A stretch of 64,000 nt of DNA from Ceratodon purpureus (Eukaryota; Streptophyta; Bryopsida; Pseudoditrichales; Ditrichaceae): positions 16,639,042 through 16,703,041 of the forward strand of contig CM026424.1 in assembly GCA_014871385.1 (NCBI GenBank). Reading direction: 5' to 3'. The notes under the pieces are model-generated. The model saw only the letters and a program-made list of their open reading frames with translations. It made no database searches and was not told the origin of the DNA. Numbering within the stretch: position 1 is the first letter of the stretch; each line of letters starts with the position of its first letter. Below are positions 1 through 15,544 of the stretch, in pieces. The translations under genes were made by a program, and so were the position numbers.

Positions 1-1507
1 GTTGACAATGGAGTTGCATTCGTGATGTTAAATATATATTTATTATATATTTAACATGTATTTAATATGTATTTATAATATATATTTATACAAAAATATT
101 TCTTCATCTTTACTTTTTGTTTTGTTTTCTCATTTCTTTGTCTTTATAATTTTCTACAATTTCTTTATCTTTTTGAAAATATCTTTATCTTTTGTGCATA
201 TTTTCTTTATCCAATTGTCCAGGTCCTTTTCTTTCATTGTTTTCTAATTTTAATATATAACATTTATTATCTCCAAATTTTATTGGAGATTTCCCACATG
301 TTAACCAATTGTACTTGCGTTAATATTCCACGATGGTTTTCTCTCAATTTCCCCAGTCACACTATTTCCAGTGGCCAAAATAATGGGGATTGGCCATTTT
401 AACCAGTATGACGTTATGTGTTTCTAGAGGATGGTTTGTCAGTTACAGATAAAATCAATGATTGTATATGATCACTTCGAATTAGTTGACTAATCTCAAC
501 TTCATATTGCTGAATTCTTTTTGTGCTTCAAACAAAAGACAACTTAACAACTGATCACTTCATAACTACATTGGGTACATCTAGCTACCTTAACTTTGTG
601 ACCACATCTACCTGAACCAAGGTTCTTCCAAGAAAACTTCAGTGACGGAGAGGTGTTGATGGGTCCACTCCTGGAAATCTTGTTGCTGCTACATCTGGCC
701 TAGTTTAATATTAAATATTGCGGTAGTTTTTGTCACTCAGCTTATCCCAATCTTGTATGATCGAAGCTTTTCTCAAAATCTTTTAATATCAGAAGCATTT
801 CTAGCACCTCTTCCCACTCCCATACCTGATGTGTCATTTACACAAAGTAGACACGCTTTCATGTTTATTGACACGGTTCCAGACAAAGTTGTCAAAGTTG
901 ACTTGTGAGAACACATGCCGAAGTATGCACTGAACACCTAACCATGATCCTCTATTAGATTGCACAGGTATTATGTCTCTCACAAAGAATCCAAGCCCCT
1001 CCAAAGCGTTGGCAGCGCCGATGGTGTGTAATTGTTAATTCAGATCATGCTCGATCATTTCAGTTTCTTACCGACATAAGGAAGCTCCTCAAAGGCTGCT
1101 TCGAGCTTGTTTAAGGCTGCTTAAATGGCAGTGACGGCGGTTCTTCTAAAGACAGGTGGTTGTTTCAGATGAAGTATTTCATTAACTGGGAACAGTGTCC
1201 ATGAATTTCTGGCGGGGACAACGTCTTCACCGCACATTCAAAAGTATTCCCTGCGTCCGCCAAGCCCTAAACCAGTTCGTGAGTTGCAGTTAGCCCTGCT
1301 CACATACGCCGCGTTTGCATTGACATGGATTAGTCTCTCCAGATCTGTCATTAGAGGAAGAAGCAGACTGGAGAGATAGAATTCTAGTTCAGTGAGTGCA
1401 TAATTCAGTTGATATACTACTTGCATGGTCTTAAATTGAGTCGAGTAGTCTATGAATCTAGTGGACTAATCGATTCAGTAATCTGCCCAGTGGCCACCGA
1501 CCAAACC
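1..1507. other. Gene-free stretch upstream of the protease
   Basis: The first 300 bases are very AT-rich and the rest is of ordinary composition. I see no coding frame with family resemblance and no RNA gene. The last few hundred bases must contain the promoter and 5'UTR of the downstream protease gene, but I could not pick out a convincing TATA box. Confidence 0.5.
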
Positions 1508-3762
1508 ATGGCTCTAGAGCGAGGACTGTTTTCGCTCATATGCTGCTGCTGGGTGCTCGCTTTGATGTGTTGCCAACCGTTGGCAGGAGCTTCACGACTT
1601 CCCACAGCGTACAAGAGAGCTTTACAAGAGTTCAAATCCGACAAGGTGAATGATCAATCTCTCTCTGCAACTTCGAATTCTCGCAATTCACTATGCCCTG
1701 TTAATTATTAACTGGTTTTACATTAGCCTAGAATGGGAAGCAGGAATTCACTAGTTAAGGTATAGTTTACATTTGAGACTGAAGCATTGCTACTCTTGTT
1801 CAGTAATCCACTGGAATCTGGTTATCTTTGTGAACTTCTCGGACAGTGGATTAATACCAACCCTGAAAAACCTTTGATTGAGATTCTTATCAGCACTGCT
1901 AGCTAGTTACTGTCCTAAAGAAGATTCCAGACTGACTGTTTCCACGTGTTGGGAGAATTGATTGTGGTTCAATGTTGTTCTTTGTGGATCCAGGTGCAAG
2001 TAATTAGAGCAGAACTGATCCACAGAAACCACCCAAATTATCCTATAAATGCGCTGAGTGGAGCCTCCGCTGCTGATCGTCATGCCGCCTCAGCATCGCG
2101 CCAAAGGGCTCACGTCAGTCGCCGCCTGGCTGCTGGAGTGGAATTCCAGGCCCCTGTCAGCTCCGGATTTGCGTATGGACAAGCAGAATATGTCATGACA
2201 CTCTACTTGGGCACTCCAGTTCAGAAATTCGTCGTCATTGTTGACACGGGAAGCGACTTGGTGTGGGTGCAATGCCTACCTTGCAGTCGTCCATACCAGT
2301 GCTACAATGAAACCGATCCATTCTTCAACCCTTCTTCCTCCAGTTCCTACTCGGTTGTTCCTTGCACCAATTTGTCCTGCGACCCATTCCAAGTAAGCCA
2401 AACCGATCCTTAACATTCGATACAGTAGTTACAGAATTATGAGGTGACATCTAAATTAAATTCAGATTAAATTAGTATGCTTTCAAGTAATACTCACCTA
2501 AAACTCCTTCGAACAGCCCTCCTACGACTGACGAGTGTATTAGATTTGCAACTTTAAAAGGAATTTCTTTTTGTCTATTTTCAATTGTACAAACTGTGAC
2601 GAACGGAGTATCTCCGGCCACCTTCAGTACCGAATTCAAAGATCTGCATAAAAGTTTATGAAAGTTCTAGTATTTAGAAGTATGTCGAACATAAACCAAG
2701 TTTGAGCATTCGGACGTGGATTGTTGTTGCAGGTGGGTGGAACGGCGGCCGGTTGCAATTCTGTCGGAAACTGCAAAATCTCGGCTGCATATGGAACGCC
2801 CGGAAGTGGGATCGGAGGACTTTTATCAACTGAGACCATTTCATTCAGCAACAATACTGACTCGGGTCAACTGGGAATCTCAAACTTTTTATTTGGATGC
2901 ATGGACAACGATACATCAAGCTTCGGAACTGCTGATGGCTTGGTTGGAATGGGTCGGGGGCCATCTTCCCTGCCCAGCCAGCTGAGTCAATTAACTTCTT
3001 TCAACGTGTTTTCGTACTGCCTTGTTCCATACCTCGTTTCATTTAATTTAACTTCCCCCTTGCTATTCGGAGCGTCCAACTCCAAAGGGCTAGAGTTGGT
3101 GTACACTCCGATTGTGGATAATCCTATCACATATTATTGGGTCAACATGACGGGCATTAGCATAAACGGCACTGCTGTGAACATCCCCAAAGCACCGTTG
3201 GAATGGAACTTAACCACAAGCACTGGTGGAACGATTTTCGACTCCGGAACATCTTATACTATTTTCAGTAACGACATCTGGACACCTGTTGTACAGGTAC
3301 CATGCTCATCTCACATTCTTAGCACAAGCTTATGAAATTAAATTAGTTACATGTTCAGGCTTAATTGAGTCTCTCTAGATTCATATTTCAATGTCTTATT
3401 TACTAAAGCTACTTTTTTTCCTGCAGAGATTGAAAGAGTTGATCACCTACCCAATTGTACCTGTCGACAACCAATTCTTATGCTATAATGTTAGTGGAGT
3501 CCAAGAGCCTGTGTATCCAAGCATGAGCTTTCAATTCTCTGGAGTTGGTGGCGGTGTTGTGGATTTTCCACTCACTGGACAGAACTTGTTCTTCCCTCCA
3601 CATGATCCCACAGTACAATGTTTGGCAATAGCCCCTGCTGGTACTCCGTTTTTTATCAATATAATCGGCAATTTTGCACAAGGAGACCATTACATTGAGA
3701 CTGATCTTGTGAACATGAGGATTGGGTGGGCCTCAAGAAATTGTTCACAACCTGATCTGTAG
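1508..3762 (+). CDS. Nepenthesin-type aspartic protease (family A1), secreted
   Basis: A pepsin-fold endopeptidase of the plant nepenthesin-like group. Four exons fit in phase 0 throughout: 1508-1645, 1994-2392, 2733-3296 and 3427-3762, giving about 478 residues. The start is the ATG at 1508, which opens a hydrophobic signal peptide ending near PLAGAS. Both catalytic motifs are present: DTGS near residue 130 (exon 2) and DSGT near residue 349 (exon 3). Cysteine-rich CLPCSRPYQC and CNSVGNC segments resemble the nepenthesin insertion that follows the first active site. The motif GIGGLLSTETISF also fits the family. Several N-x-S/T sites suggest a glycosylated secreted or vacuolar enzyme. Length is normal for the family and nothing looks broken. 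The substrate cannot be told from sequence. Confidence 0.9.
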
Positions 3763-6420
3763 AAGGATAAAGGAGAGAGAAAATCAAGGGAAGTTGGTGT
3801 GAATAAAGTGTTAGTTCATTTCACCGCCGTGTGTGTGTGTGTTTATGGGACATAGGTTAGTGGTGTAGAACTATTGCCATCTGTAAACTAGTTAATAGCT
3901 CAACATGCGACTTCAATCCATGAAGCTGTTGTCGCACAAGGGTTTTATATTTATTGCATTCATTTGATGTGATTTCATTCAATCCAAAAGTGTCTTTGGA
4001 CACTAGATTTTTTTAGTAGTTGGTGAACTTTGTCAAATTTTCAAGAACTTACTGTCGCAATGCAGGGAGAAGTTCAGGGATAGTGTTTGATTTTAGGTTA
4101 CCTGGGCATGGAGCAGGCACTTGTTCAATGTGCAAGCAAAACCACAAGATATGCATATTCTTTCTGAGTGCAGTTTTCTTTCAAGATAATTTGATTCTTT
4201 TGTTTCAGGCTCCCAAACATGTACATTGAGAAGTAATATGAGCTCAAAAATGCATTAAATCATGAACTAAAAAGAGATTGAAGAAGTTACAGATTTTAAT
4301 TTTCATCATTAGAACTTTTTTATCAGTATTTAAAAAGAAATTAATAGAATTTTTTTAAGATAACAATTTTCTATATAATGTTCAATATGTGGTACTAACC
4401 AAATTTTATTTTAATTCTTGTTTGAATTATAGAGTAAAACGAAGTGTCCTTCATTTTGAGAAGAACATGTTAAGTTTGTATTTATTTCAAGAGAAATTGG
4501 AATTCATATGTATAGTGCATCTTATATACTACAATATGTTCTAATTTAGTATATTGAATATGAAGTTATCATATTTGATGGCGAGAATGTCTCATTCAAA
4601 ACAAATGGCATGACAAAGTTGGAAACTCTTGATAATTTAAATAAGTTAAAATTAAATATCCAAGGAAAACTAGTATAAATCTTTCAAGGTGTAAGCATGG
4701 TAAAGTGGACCAAAAAAGTGCTTAACTATTTGTCAGTTTCAGCCCTTTTGCAAAAATTGCACAAAAGTGACGGAAAGATGTAATTGAAGTCAATTTTTTT
4801 TGCTAATATGGATTCTCAACTTGTTTTTCTACAACTTGGAAAAGTTTCGTGCAAAGTAGACACTTTAAAGTTATTGTATGAAGGCTTTAAATCCAAGCAA
4901 AGTGAATTGAGTCATTTGGAAAAGTGAACATAACGGTTTAGGGTTTTGTCTGAAATCACTTTTAATTTCGCGGTGCCCTCTATATATTTAAGAGGTATTC
5001 TAAAATAGTCAATTCATATACTCATTAATTGGTTTAGCGTTCCAAAAGTACCGATAGGATGTTATTTAAGAGGGTCACTTCCGCGGTACTTTTTGTCACT
5101 TTTTTTTCACCGAACATTGTTTTTTAAATTGAAAAAAACATCCTCTAAAGACAACAGAGGCCACCAGATGAAGAAATCAAGACTTTGGAAAAGTTCATTT
5201 TCATGATTTACAACTAGTGGTCAAATTTAGTTTCAATTCAGGATGTTTTTTTTATGAAGATGTGTGTAAGATACCTTGCGACACCCTAAAAAGTGACTAA
5301 AATGCTCAAAAACTACACCAAAATGCTCAAAATCAGCTTTGAGCTTTAAAAAACAGCACACTTCATATTCACTTGTTAGTGGTCACATGTTGCACTTTGT
5401 GGTCCACTTTATTGTGCTTACACCCTTCACCATATTTAGAATTGAGTATAAATGGAAATACTTAACAAAATTTCATAATATATTATTTTGTAAACCAGAT
5501 TGTATATTTTTTCCAATGCACTTACATTTCTTGATTTGAATGATTAGAATGATTACAATTCAAAGTGTCAAACCAAACTTTGATGCCTTTTCTAGAATTA
5601 GAAAGAAAAAGATTCCAAACAATGTACAAAAATTTCAACTTTCTTAGATTGAAATTTTTGTTCTACGGAATAACTTTTTGACAGTCTTAAATAGAAAAAA
5701 TTACTGGTTATTAACAAACAAAGTTTTAACAATTCACCTTTAGAGGTCAAAAACGCTAGGATGTCACTCAAGAAAAAGAGTTCAAGGATCATCGTAGTTC
5801 CAAAGGAAAATACTGCGAAAAATCCTGTACATGACATGTGCATGATCTAAGAATGCAATAAACTTACACATATATTCCGGCCCTTGAATAACAAAGTCTT
5901 CAACCTTGACTGGTGAATTAGGAGAGCAGCTGTTGACATAGAGGCTGGAAAAAACCATTACAATACAGTTGCAGTGGATATTCCAGTACAATACAATTGT
6001 TAGCTCCAAATCATGAACCCACACGTGATGAAGCTTCAGGAACCAGAGTCGCCTCCGAAGCGGCTACTCGCACTGCAGCTTGACCATGCCATGTCCTTCT
6101 GATACTGTACAGTTACTCTACAACACTGTAGATCAGACGCGGTTAGCAGTTCATGAGAATCCAAAGGAGACTCCAGAGGAGACTGGTCTCTTAGAAGAGG
6201 ATAGCAAGCTGCTCTCTGCTGTGCTTCTACTGGGCTGCGGCATGGCTATGTCAAAGCCCATTTCAACTCCACACTACTAATTGCTAGCTTTTTCCATTCA
6301 TTTGTTGACACTCTTGTGCTTTTCCACATCATTTGTGGGTCAAACCTTGACATCCAGGTTTAGCTGTTGGATTAGTAGTGATAATACACCCCGAATGGCG
6401 GCCTGCTTGGAGATGTGGGA
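3763..6420. other. Gene-free stretch
   Basis: The start holds the protease 3'UTR, including a short GT run near 3830. The rest is AT-rich sequence with scattered short open frames that resemble nothing known to me. The last part belongs to the promoter of the dirigent-like gene. Confidence 0.45.
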
Positions 6421-6422
6421 CG

Positions 6423-6429
6423 TATATAA
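6423..6429 (+). promoter_or_regulatory. Probable TATA box of the dirigent-like gene
   Basis: The sequence cgtatataagg lies about 220 bases before the ATG at 6649, in a well-formed TATAWAAG context. It would put the transcription start near 6455 and give a 5'UTR of about 190 bases. Confidence 0.5.
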
Positions 6430-6648
6430 GGTAGCCGTGGTCGAGTATCATATCAATCCAGTTTTGTGTCTTCAGATACTACCTGCAGCTAGCAATTCAG
6501 TTCATTGTTATATTTACTGTGAGTGAGCAATTTATTTCATGATCGTATGTATCTAGCTTTTGCAAATATTGAGATCTAGATACGATCAATCGTCTTCATC
6601 AGTTTCTAGATTAGAGTTGAAGATTTATACTATTTGGGTGCAGTAGCT

Positions 6649-7188
6649 ATGGCAATTCTGGAGGGCAGCTGGGTGAAGCCAACCGTGTACACGCTCTGCG
6701 TACTCCTTTGCCTGATCTGCAGTGTGCAGACCACCGAAGCGAGGAGAGAGAGCTCGAAGACGTATCTGCGATACTACGTACACGAGAATCGTTCAGGGCC
6801 GAACGCTACAATTTTGTCTGCAGCGGGGCCGGGGTCAGGCAAGTGGGGCACAGTGTTGGTGAACGACAACACGGTGCGTGAGGGAGAGAGCCCTGATTCC
6901 AAGCTCATCGGCGGAGCTACGGGGTTCGGCGTCATCACGACGCAATTGGGGCTCACGGGAGGCATCATGTCGATTTCCAAGGTCAGCTTCAACGAGGCCT
7001 CCAAGTATAACGGCTCCACGCTCACCCTCAGCGTCACGTTCGCGACGCTTTACCCTCCCTACGAAGCCATCATCTTGGGCGGCACCGGGCACTTCCGCGG
7101 GGTCCGAGGGTACGGCTTGGCCACCCCCGCCCTTGCATCTCCTCCCGACTACCCCACCAAGTGGGACATCTACCTCTCGAAGTACTAA
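6649..7188 (+). CDS. Dirigent-like secreted protein
   Basis: A 179-residue single-exon protein of the dirigent family. These are secreted beta-barrel proteins that steer radical coupling in lignan and other phenolic metabolism. The chosen start is ATG 6649. The reading frame continues 15 bases upstream without another ATG. Residues 1 to about 32 form a signal peptide (hydrophobic VYTLCVLLCLICSVQ). The mature part shows family features: YLRYYVHENRSGPNAT near the N-terminus, GFGVITTQLG in the middle, and GGTGHFRGVRGYGLATP near the C-terminus, the most typical dirigent segment. The coding region is much more GC-rich than its flanks. Stereochemistry and substrate cannot be predicted. The family is large in land plants. 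Confidence 0.88.
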   Translation: MAILEGSWVKPTVYTLCVLLCLICSVQTTEARRESSKTYLRYYVHENRSGPNATILSAAGPGSGKWGTVLVNDNTVREGESPDSKLIGGATGFGVITTQLGLTGGIMSISKVSFNEASKYNGSTLTLSVTFATLYPPYEAIILGGTGHFRGVRGYGLATPALASPPDYPTKWDIYLSKY

Positions 7189-10100
7189 TCTAATCTCTGC
7201 AGTATTTTAGCAGAGTCCATTCATCAACTAAATTGCAGTGCACCATGCTAGGTGTTAGTTTGATTGAGTACAACTTAGAGGACTAGCTAATTACAATTTG
7301 CTGTGATCGGGTTAAGTTGCGAGCTCATCAATGAATATTGATGGCACAGACTTCACCCAGTTGCGATGATCGTTACAAGTATGACCGGAGGTCATGGATT
7401 GTTTTGTGCCATTTTGCACATCCTTTATGAATAATCTCAGGGTTGCTCAATCACCAGATTCTTGCATCAAGAAAAGGAGATGAATTAGCATGCTTTAGGC
7501 CATCAATGAAATAAAAAACGGTTCGATAAGTGCGGGTGATATAGTGTTCAACTACTTCTGGAAATAAACTGCTTCTCGTTGACTTGGAATTTTCACAGTA
7601 CAAGTAGTCAATTCACATCAATGATCTGCATTTAATTGGCAACACAATGACGTGCTCAAAATTCAAGCATGGCAAGTTGAGCACATGCAAACGCCGCGAA
7701 TCAATTGCTATAGTGCAACAAACAAGTGACGTAAATTTGTAACAAACGATCATGGGAGAACTGCTTGGATGCGCACGAGGTGGCGAAGAGAACATTAATA
7801 CCCAGCATTTTCACCATGTTTGGATTTAAACTCTATGCTTTGGCACCAGGAACAGTGAGTCAGTGACCAGATAGTCTGGTCACATAACTGGCTCAAACTT
7901 GGGCTGTTTAGTTAGTCCGTCTTACTTTGTGCTGGTTGTAGGTATAAAAGCCAACAACAACATTGATTCGCCGGGGCCTTGCGTTTGGTTCGGCATGTGG
8001 TTTGTTCTTCTTTGGAGTGAAGTTCCATTTGTTTCAAAAAATACACTAAAACTTGTAATGGACAGAAAATGGCAGTGCAGCAAATGGTCAGATTGACAAA
8101 TTAGCAGAAGTTTAACTCTTGAGCAAACTTCACGAAGGCGCTAACTACGACCATGCCGTTGAAAGAAATGTTGCACTACGGTAATACAAAGTGAACGAAC
8201 TTTATCACTCCTCAACAGATTACAGTAATGCTCAATCCCTTCAATATACTAAATCTACAACTAACATTGATGAACTGAGGATCATGAGCCACTAATTTCT
8301 GTGTGACCACCATAACGGAGTAAAAAATTGAAAAACATATGAACATCTGGATACCTCTAGGAAAGATAAGTACATGATACAGAGTAGGCGAGTCTCTATG
8401 CTACATATGAATTAGTGTAACATGGTGGCCGGTCCACCAACCTGGATATCATATTCCATCAAAAGAATTCGATCATGGAAGGGCTACTCTAATGGTATTA
8501 AAACTTAGGTCCATCGTCAGTACATGTCTTGGTACCTGTTTCAACGCAAGACTCATTTTCTTCTTCAGACTGCTGAGTGTCAACTCACTTTCCTTCGGTG
8601 AAATTCTGGATATTGTCACCTCCAGCTCCCTCGCTTGCGTCTGTCATTGATCTGTGGACCAATATGACAGATCTCTCCTCTGCTGCAAACATACATCAGT
8701 CCAACATCGCTGCTGCTCTATCACTAGCTAGATTCACAAGTGTTAGATCTCAAAAGTGATAGTACATTGGATATTGGCTCAAATGTTCTTCTAGTGGAGG
8801 ACTTTTCTGGTTCACATGAAGAGGAAGATCACTACTTGTCGATGACTGGATTTGAAATGATGCGAGAAGTTCTTTAATATAGTATTACATGGTATTTGTT
8901 TTCAATGCGATAGAATGGATGCGTAAAATGTATTTGATTTACACTGGAGACTTTCGATCAAAGAGGATTCATCCTCGTCCCTTTCATTTCGATTGTTAAA
9001 TCCTAACCTAATCCAAAATAAACTTTGGGGACTGACATGTGCATATGTTGAAGCTTTGTCGAAATGCATAGTACCCTCCAACTTGATGATCTGCGGAATG
9101 CATAGTATCCTGCTGACTACGAGAGGTTTTTAGAACACATGCTCATCCGACAATTCAGGCCTCCTTCAGATCCCAGATTCGCTCACATGCTTCGCTCTTT
9201 CTTCCTCCCTTCATGCTCTTTGCAGAGTAGCATTCGCCTGCAGGGACATATGCAATCTTAAGTTTGAATGCAATGGAGCATTACTGAATTGCGATTTTCC
9301 CTCAATTTCTTTGATTTGATTCCAAACAGTGACAAAAACCATCCTAGTTGTTCCAAAACCCTGAAGATATTGCAAGTCATGCTGAAGGCAAATGATCTAA
9401 CTTCAAAGGTGTCGCAAGCAAAATATTCTAGGTCAGCCTAACGACGTAGCAGATCAAAGACAACTCACTATTAAACTACGATATCATCCAGGACCTGCAA
9501 GTACGCAGACCCTTTTCTAAATTCTAAGTAAAAATCCGAAGTACCGTGATTCTTTCGTAGCAAATGCAAAACCTGGTATTGTACCTCTCAAGTCGTGAGC
9601 TGAAGATTAGGGTTGAAATATTCCTTACGCGGTTACTTGACATCACGAAAATAGAAAAGGGAAGGAAACTTAACCTTCCAAAGTCTCTAACCCAAGAAGA
9701 GGATATCCGATGGAAACCGCGTACATCTAACACGCTGTGGTTTTGACAGGGTCTCGAAATTTGACTGCTTCGGACACTAATTGGAGAAGCAACAACTGGG
9801 TCTCGCAAGGACAATCCAAAACTTCGACGCTGATTTACCACCATACTGACCTCAATGTAAATCTTCCATTTTTCTGTTTATCCCAAACTTGCCAGAACGA
9901 ATTAAATTAAATCTGTTGAGCTTTAGAAGACAGACAAGCAGGGCGTCTTCAGCGACCGCATCGGCATGCATGTGCAGTGCCATCGGGCCATCGATTGTCG
10001 CCACGCAAGTTTACTCATTGCAGCTGACAACTGGGCGGGCAAGTTTCCTCTGCAAAAGAAGAAACGCCATGTTGAAGGATGCTCCTGTCCAAATCTCACA

Positions 10101-11850
10101 GACATCTACAGTGATCATGTCGGAGTCCAACACTCAAAATTCTCCACCCTGTCATTCAGTCTTTCAAGGAGAAACCGTGTTGGAGTTTGAGCTTCAAGCA
10201 AACAGACATGCCGCCCAGCCAAGACTTTGGATTACCAGCATTGAATCCATTTATAGACTAAGTTAATGGAAGGATGGTCCGGTGAAAGATTGTCTAATAC
10301 GGTTGTTTTGGGAGACATGGTATTGTAAATTATATTTCAAAAATGTTAATTAAGTTTTGACATGGTGAGGTTTTTCACTCCTCTTCGTATGTTGTTATAA
10401 GTTGATCTAGTGCACTTCCTTCAGGCATCGTTGGTGGTCTTTCTGAGTCATCACCTTGTTGTTGCCCACTTTACATTACAGGTAGCGGCAGGCAAAGGCT
10501 GTGGAAGAGTGGGAGTGTATTTATTATAAGGTATATGACTTCAAGTTATAAGACAAGACAAGACAAGAATACTTTGAGTAGATAGATAAAGCCCAAATTT
10601 TAGAGCTTACCAAGTAAATTTTTAGGTAGAGATTTATTGCCTCTTAAGAACACCGAGGATTTGATGTATGAAATTTGATGTGGAGACAAATTTGATGTGG
10701 AGACAAATTTGATGTGAAGACACAAAAGAAAATTACAACTATGTGAACTAATTTTTTCAAGCACATATGCAAACTCTCCTACTGTTCCCTCCTCCTTCCA
10801 CTAGTCAGAAGTGGGCCTAAGTTTTATAAGGCTTGTAAGGTAAACATGTGTAGCAAGAGACATTTGTTTCCAAGGTATGGGAGGTCAAGGTGTCTAGGTT
10901 GATCATTTTTAATCAAGCTAATACTTGATAGTCATAGCAAAAATTTGACTTAGTGATGCTTTGGAGTCCCACCACAGACTGGTACGAAATAGAAGAAGCT
11001 TAGATTAATTCAACCGATTATTGGTGTCCAGTTGGTGCTGTGACCACTGAGTCGTGCCTCCTAGTTGATTGTGTCAAAGGCGACCGCCCTGCAAACTCAT
11101 CCAGCCTGAGGCATCCCAAAGGAAACAAATTATTTTGAAAAACGTATTTTGTTTTGAAAGAGAAAATAGATCCTGACAGAGCCAGTGCACAGGTAAGTTA
11201 GTGTGATCAAGCAACAACAGTCTCTAGAAATCAAATTATCTGTTCGAAAAACTGGAAAAAAATAAAATGAAAAAACAATAAAATAAGCAAACGTTATTCT
11301 CTACTAGACAACCAAGATAACTGGAGACCCAAAGGGCCAAAACAGTACCTAAAACAATTGAAAGCCCTTTATTGTTGTCCTCCCTAACTTATGCACATAG
11401 CGGTATAACTTACAGTAACTTCTTTTGCAGATCTCTGCCCTTGCTGACACGAAAAGACCTGATCAAAACCACAACACAGACTCCACCCAGCTCATCGGAA
11501 AACTTTATTCGGCTTGGGCAGTGTACCATTGCAGAAAAAACTTCACACATAAAACTCTCAGACCAAATACTTCCCACACAAAACTCGAATAGTCACAACT
11601 TGAAAATAATTTACCATGCCATCAACACTCATCTCACCTGAGTCGCCAACTGGAAATACATTGCATAAACTAGTGTGAATAAATGGACAAACAGTCGATG
11701 ACATGAAATTAAAACGGATAGAAACATGTACAAAGAGGAGAAATACTCTCCGAATTGAATCGATAAGAAAATCACCACAGTAATGAATCCCCCACAGTAT
11801 TCAATCCAGAGTACTAATCCAGAACACAGAATGGAATTGAGGCACACGGC
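7189..11850. other. Long gene-free stretch
   Basis: About 4.6 kb without a gene I can support. Open frames near 9524-9844 and 9889-10266 have no family resemblance and no consistent codon pattern. A small tandem repeat is listed separately. Confidence 0.45.
10671..10721. repeat. 17-bp tandem repeat, three copies
   Basis: The unit aaatttgatgtggagac occurs three times head to tail, the third copy with one substitution. A short gacaa-type repeat sits just upstream near 10553. No function is evident. Confidence 0.8.
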
Positions 11851-12134
11851 CTGACGCAACACGCGGGCGCCCCGAGGTCCCGCCCCGTCCGTCGCCCCGA
11901 TTGTCTCTCGCCCCACTCGGCCTGGCCCTTCCCCTTGCTGCCCGCCCGCCCGGCCCGCGCTGCCGCCCCGGCCCGACCTCCGCGTCTGCGAGCTCCGCCC
12001 CTCTTTGAGGCCAAGCCAGTCTCCCAGCACGCCCATTGCTGCCTCTGCTCTCGACCGGAGCTTGCTACTCCCAAACCCTCGTCTACACCTGTCCGAGAGC
12101 TGCCCTTCCTTCCACATCCGACGCCGCTCTCCAG
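11840..12134 (+). promoter_or_regulatory. GC-rich core promoter and first 5'UTR exon of actin
   Basis: A strongly GC-rich, CpG-dense island that stands out from AT-rich flanks, followed by a pyrimidine-rich tract. It ends in CAG|GTTAGT at 12134/12135, the donor of the leader intron. The exact transcription start is not determined. Confidence 0.55.
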
Positions 12135-12810
12135 GTTAGTGCTCGCTTCCCTCTCCGCTTCTGAGGTTTTGGTGTGGTTTGGTCATGTTGTGTTGATGGT
12201 TGCAAGTGTTTTGGTGTGAATGTGGTCTTCGATCTGCCGGGAGGATCGTAGAGGTGGATTGTGTTGTGGGTGACAGATCTTGTTTGTGTGTGTCGGGGTG
12301 GATGTTGCGATCTGGGATTTGGGATGTGTTCCGGTTGTGGTTTTTGGGGGTTCTCTTATGTTGGATCCTGTTTTTGTGATTTGGGTTCTGGAATGGGTGT
12401 GATAGGTGTTAGTGGGTAGTCGGAGTGAAGGTATTAGAGGGGTTTTAAGGGTAATTAGGAAGTGGTCATGGGGATGTTAGGAGGATGGTTTTACAGCTTG
12501 TACCGCTCCGGAGAATTGTCGATTATCAGATGAGATGGAGATGTTGTTTCGATGTGGGATTCCTAGTTGATCATTTGGGTGTGGCATTCGATATGGAGAT
12601 CTTCTAAGATTTCAGATGGGCATTTTATTTGGATTAGGATCCGGAAATGATCAGAGTCTAGTTCAGAGGATGTTCCTGCGGTTGCCATTCGAACTCTTGA
12701 ATTGAAACTGGTACTATCGATGAGTGAATTTGAAAGAGTTGATTGTTGACTAGTTCTTTTTGAATTTGATAGCTTGGTCGAATTCCTTAGTTGCGTTTTC
12801 GGGTGTGCAG
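12135..12810 (+). other. 5'UTR leader intron of the actin gene
   Basis: The donor GTTAGT at 12135 and the acceptor gggtgtgcag ending at 12810 frame a 676-base T/G-rich intron. The intron ends 14 bases before the start codon. Long leader introns are a known feature of plant actin genes and often raise expression. Confidence 0.7.
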
Positions 12811-12824
12811 ATCCAGTTAGAACT

Positions 12825-14787
<1,963 letters not shown>

Positions 14788-15544
14788 TTGGTAAATTATT
14801 AAATCATTCAAAATATTATGTGTATCCTTCTCGTTTACAAATTCATCTGGATTTTTTCATTTTAGGCTAGATAGCACGATTTTATGAAGATTGTTTATAG
14901 TCGAGCGTGAACACCTTTACTCGCGGAAGTGTAATGAGGAAAGATCTGTCGTGACACTCGCTGCGGCGTATGTGAAACTAGCCACGGACCACCACGATGT
15001 GGAATGTCACTATGAGTAATGCAGCCTTTTTCAAGTATCTTGTGAAATATCAAATATTTTGGATAGGAAGTAAGTAAGGTTTGAAAAGCAGCGTGATGAC
15101 TTACATTTTGTTTTAGAAATGTGATGCTTATGAATTTGAAAGGTTGTTGGAGGAATACCTTCTTAATCACCACTAGAATGGCCAATCAATCACCTATTTT
15201 TTGACCAAATCATTGTGCAATTGTAGCTAATTTTCATGTTTAAAATTTTCCTATTTATATGAAGTTACAATGATATATCAAATCTATTATTATCATGTGT
15301 TTTCTTTCAAAATTTGTTTTGTCTTTTTATTACCACCACCCTCTTAAACTAGTTGCATCAAGTTTAAGCCCATAACTACAACTGAAACTAATGACTTGAA
15401 TTTAGTTGCTATTATACATATTGTTGGCATTTTCATACATTTTGTTGTCTATAAGTTATATGGTGCCACAGCTGTGTAGGTTTGTAACTTGTGCTTGAGA
15501 TATTTCACTTGATGGGATGAATAGTTGGACAACATTGTTGAAGG
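14788..15544. other. Gene-free stretch
   Basis: AT-rich spacer between the actin 3' end and a transposase relic. I see no coding signal and no RNA gene. Confidence 0.4.

Noticed and set aside
9889-10266. 125-codon plus-strand frame
   Set aside because: No ATG at its start, no family resemblance, no splice context, and an equally long open frame on the other strand.
11629-12117. 162-codon minus-strand frame over the actin promoter
   Set aside because: It lies in the GC-rich island, has low-complexity Arg/Gly/Ala content and ends in hydrophobic noise. Such frames are expected by chance in CpG islands.
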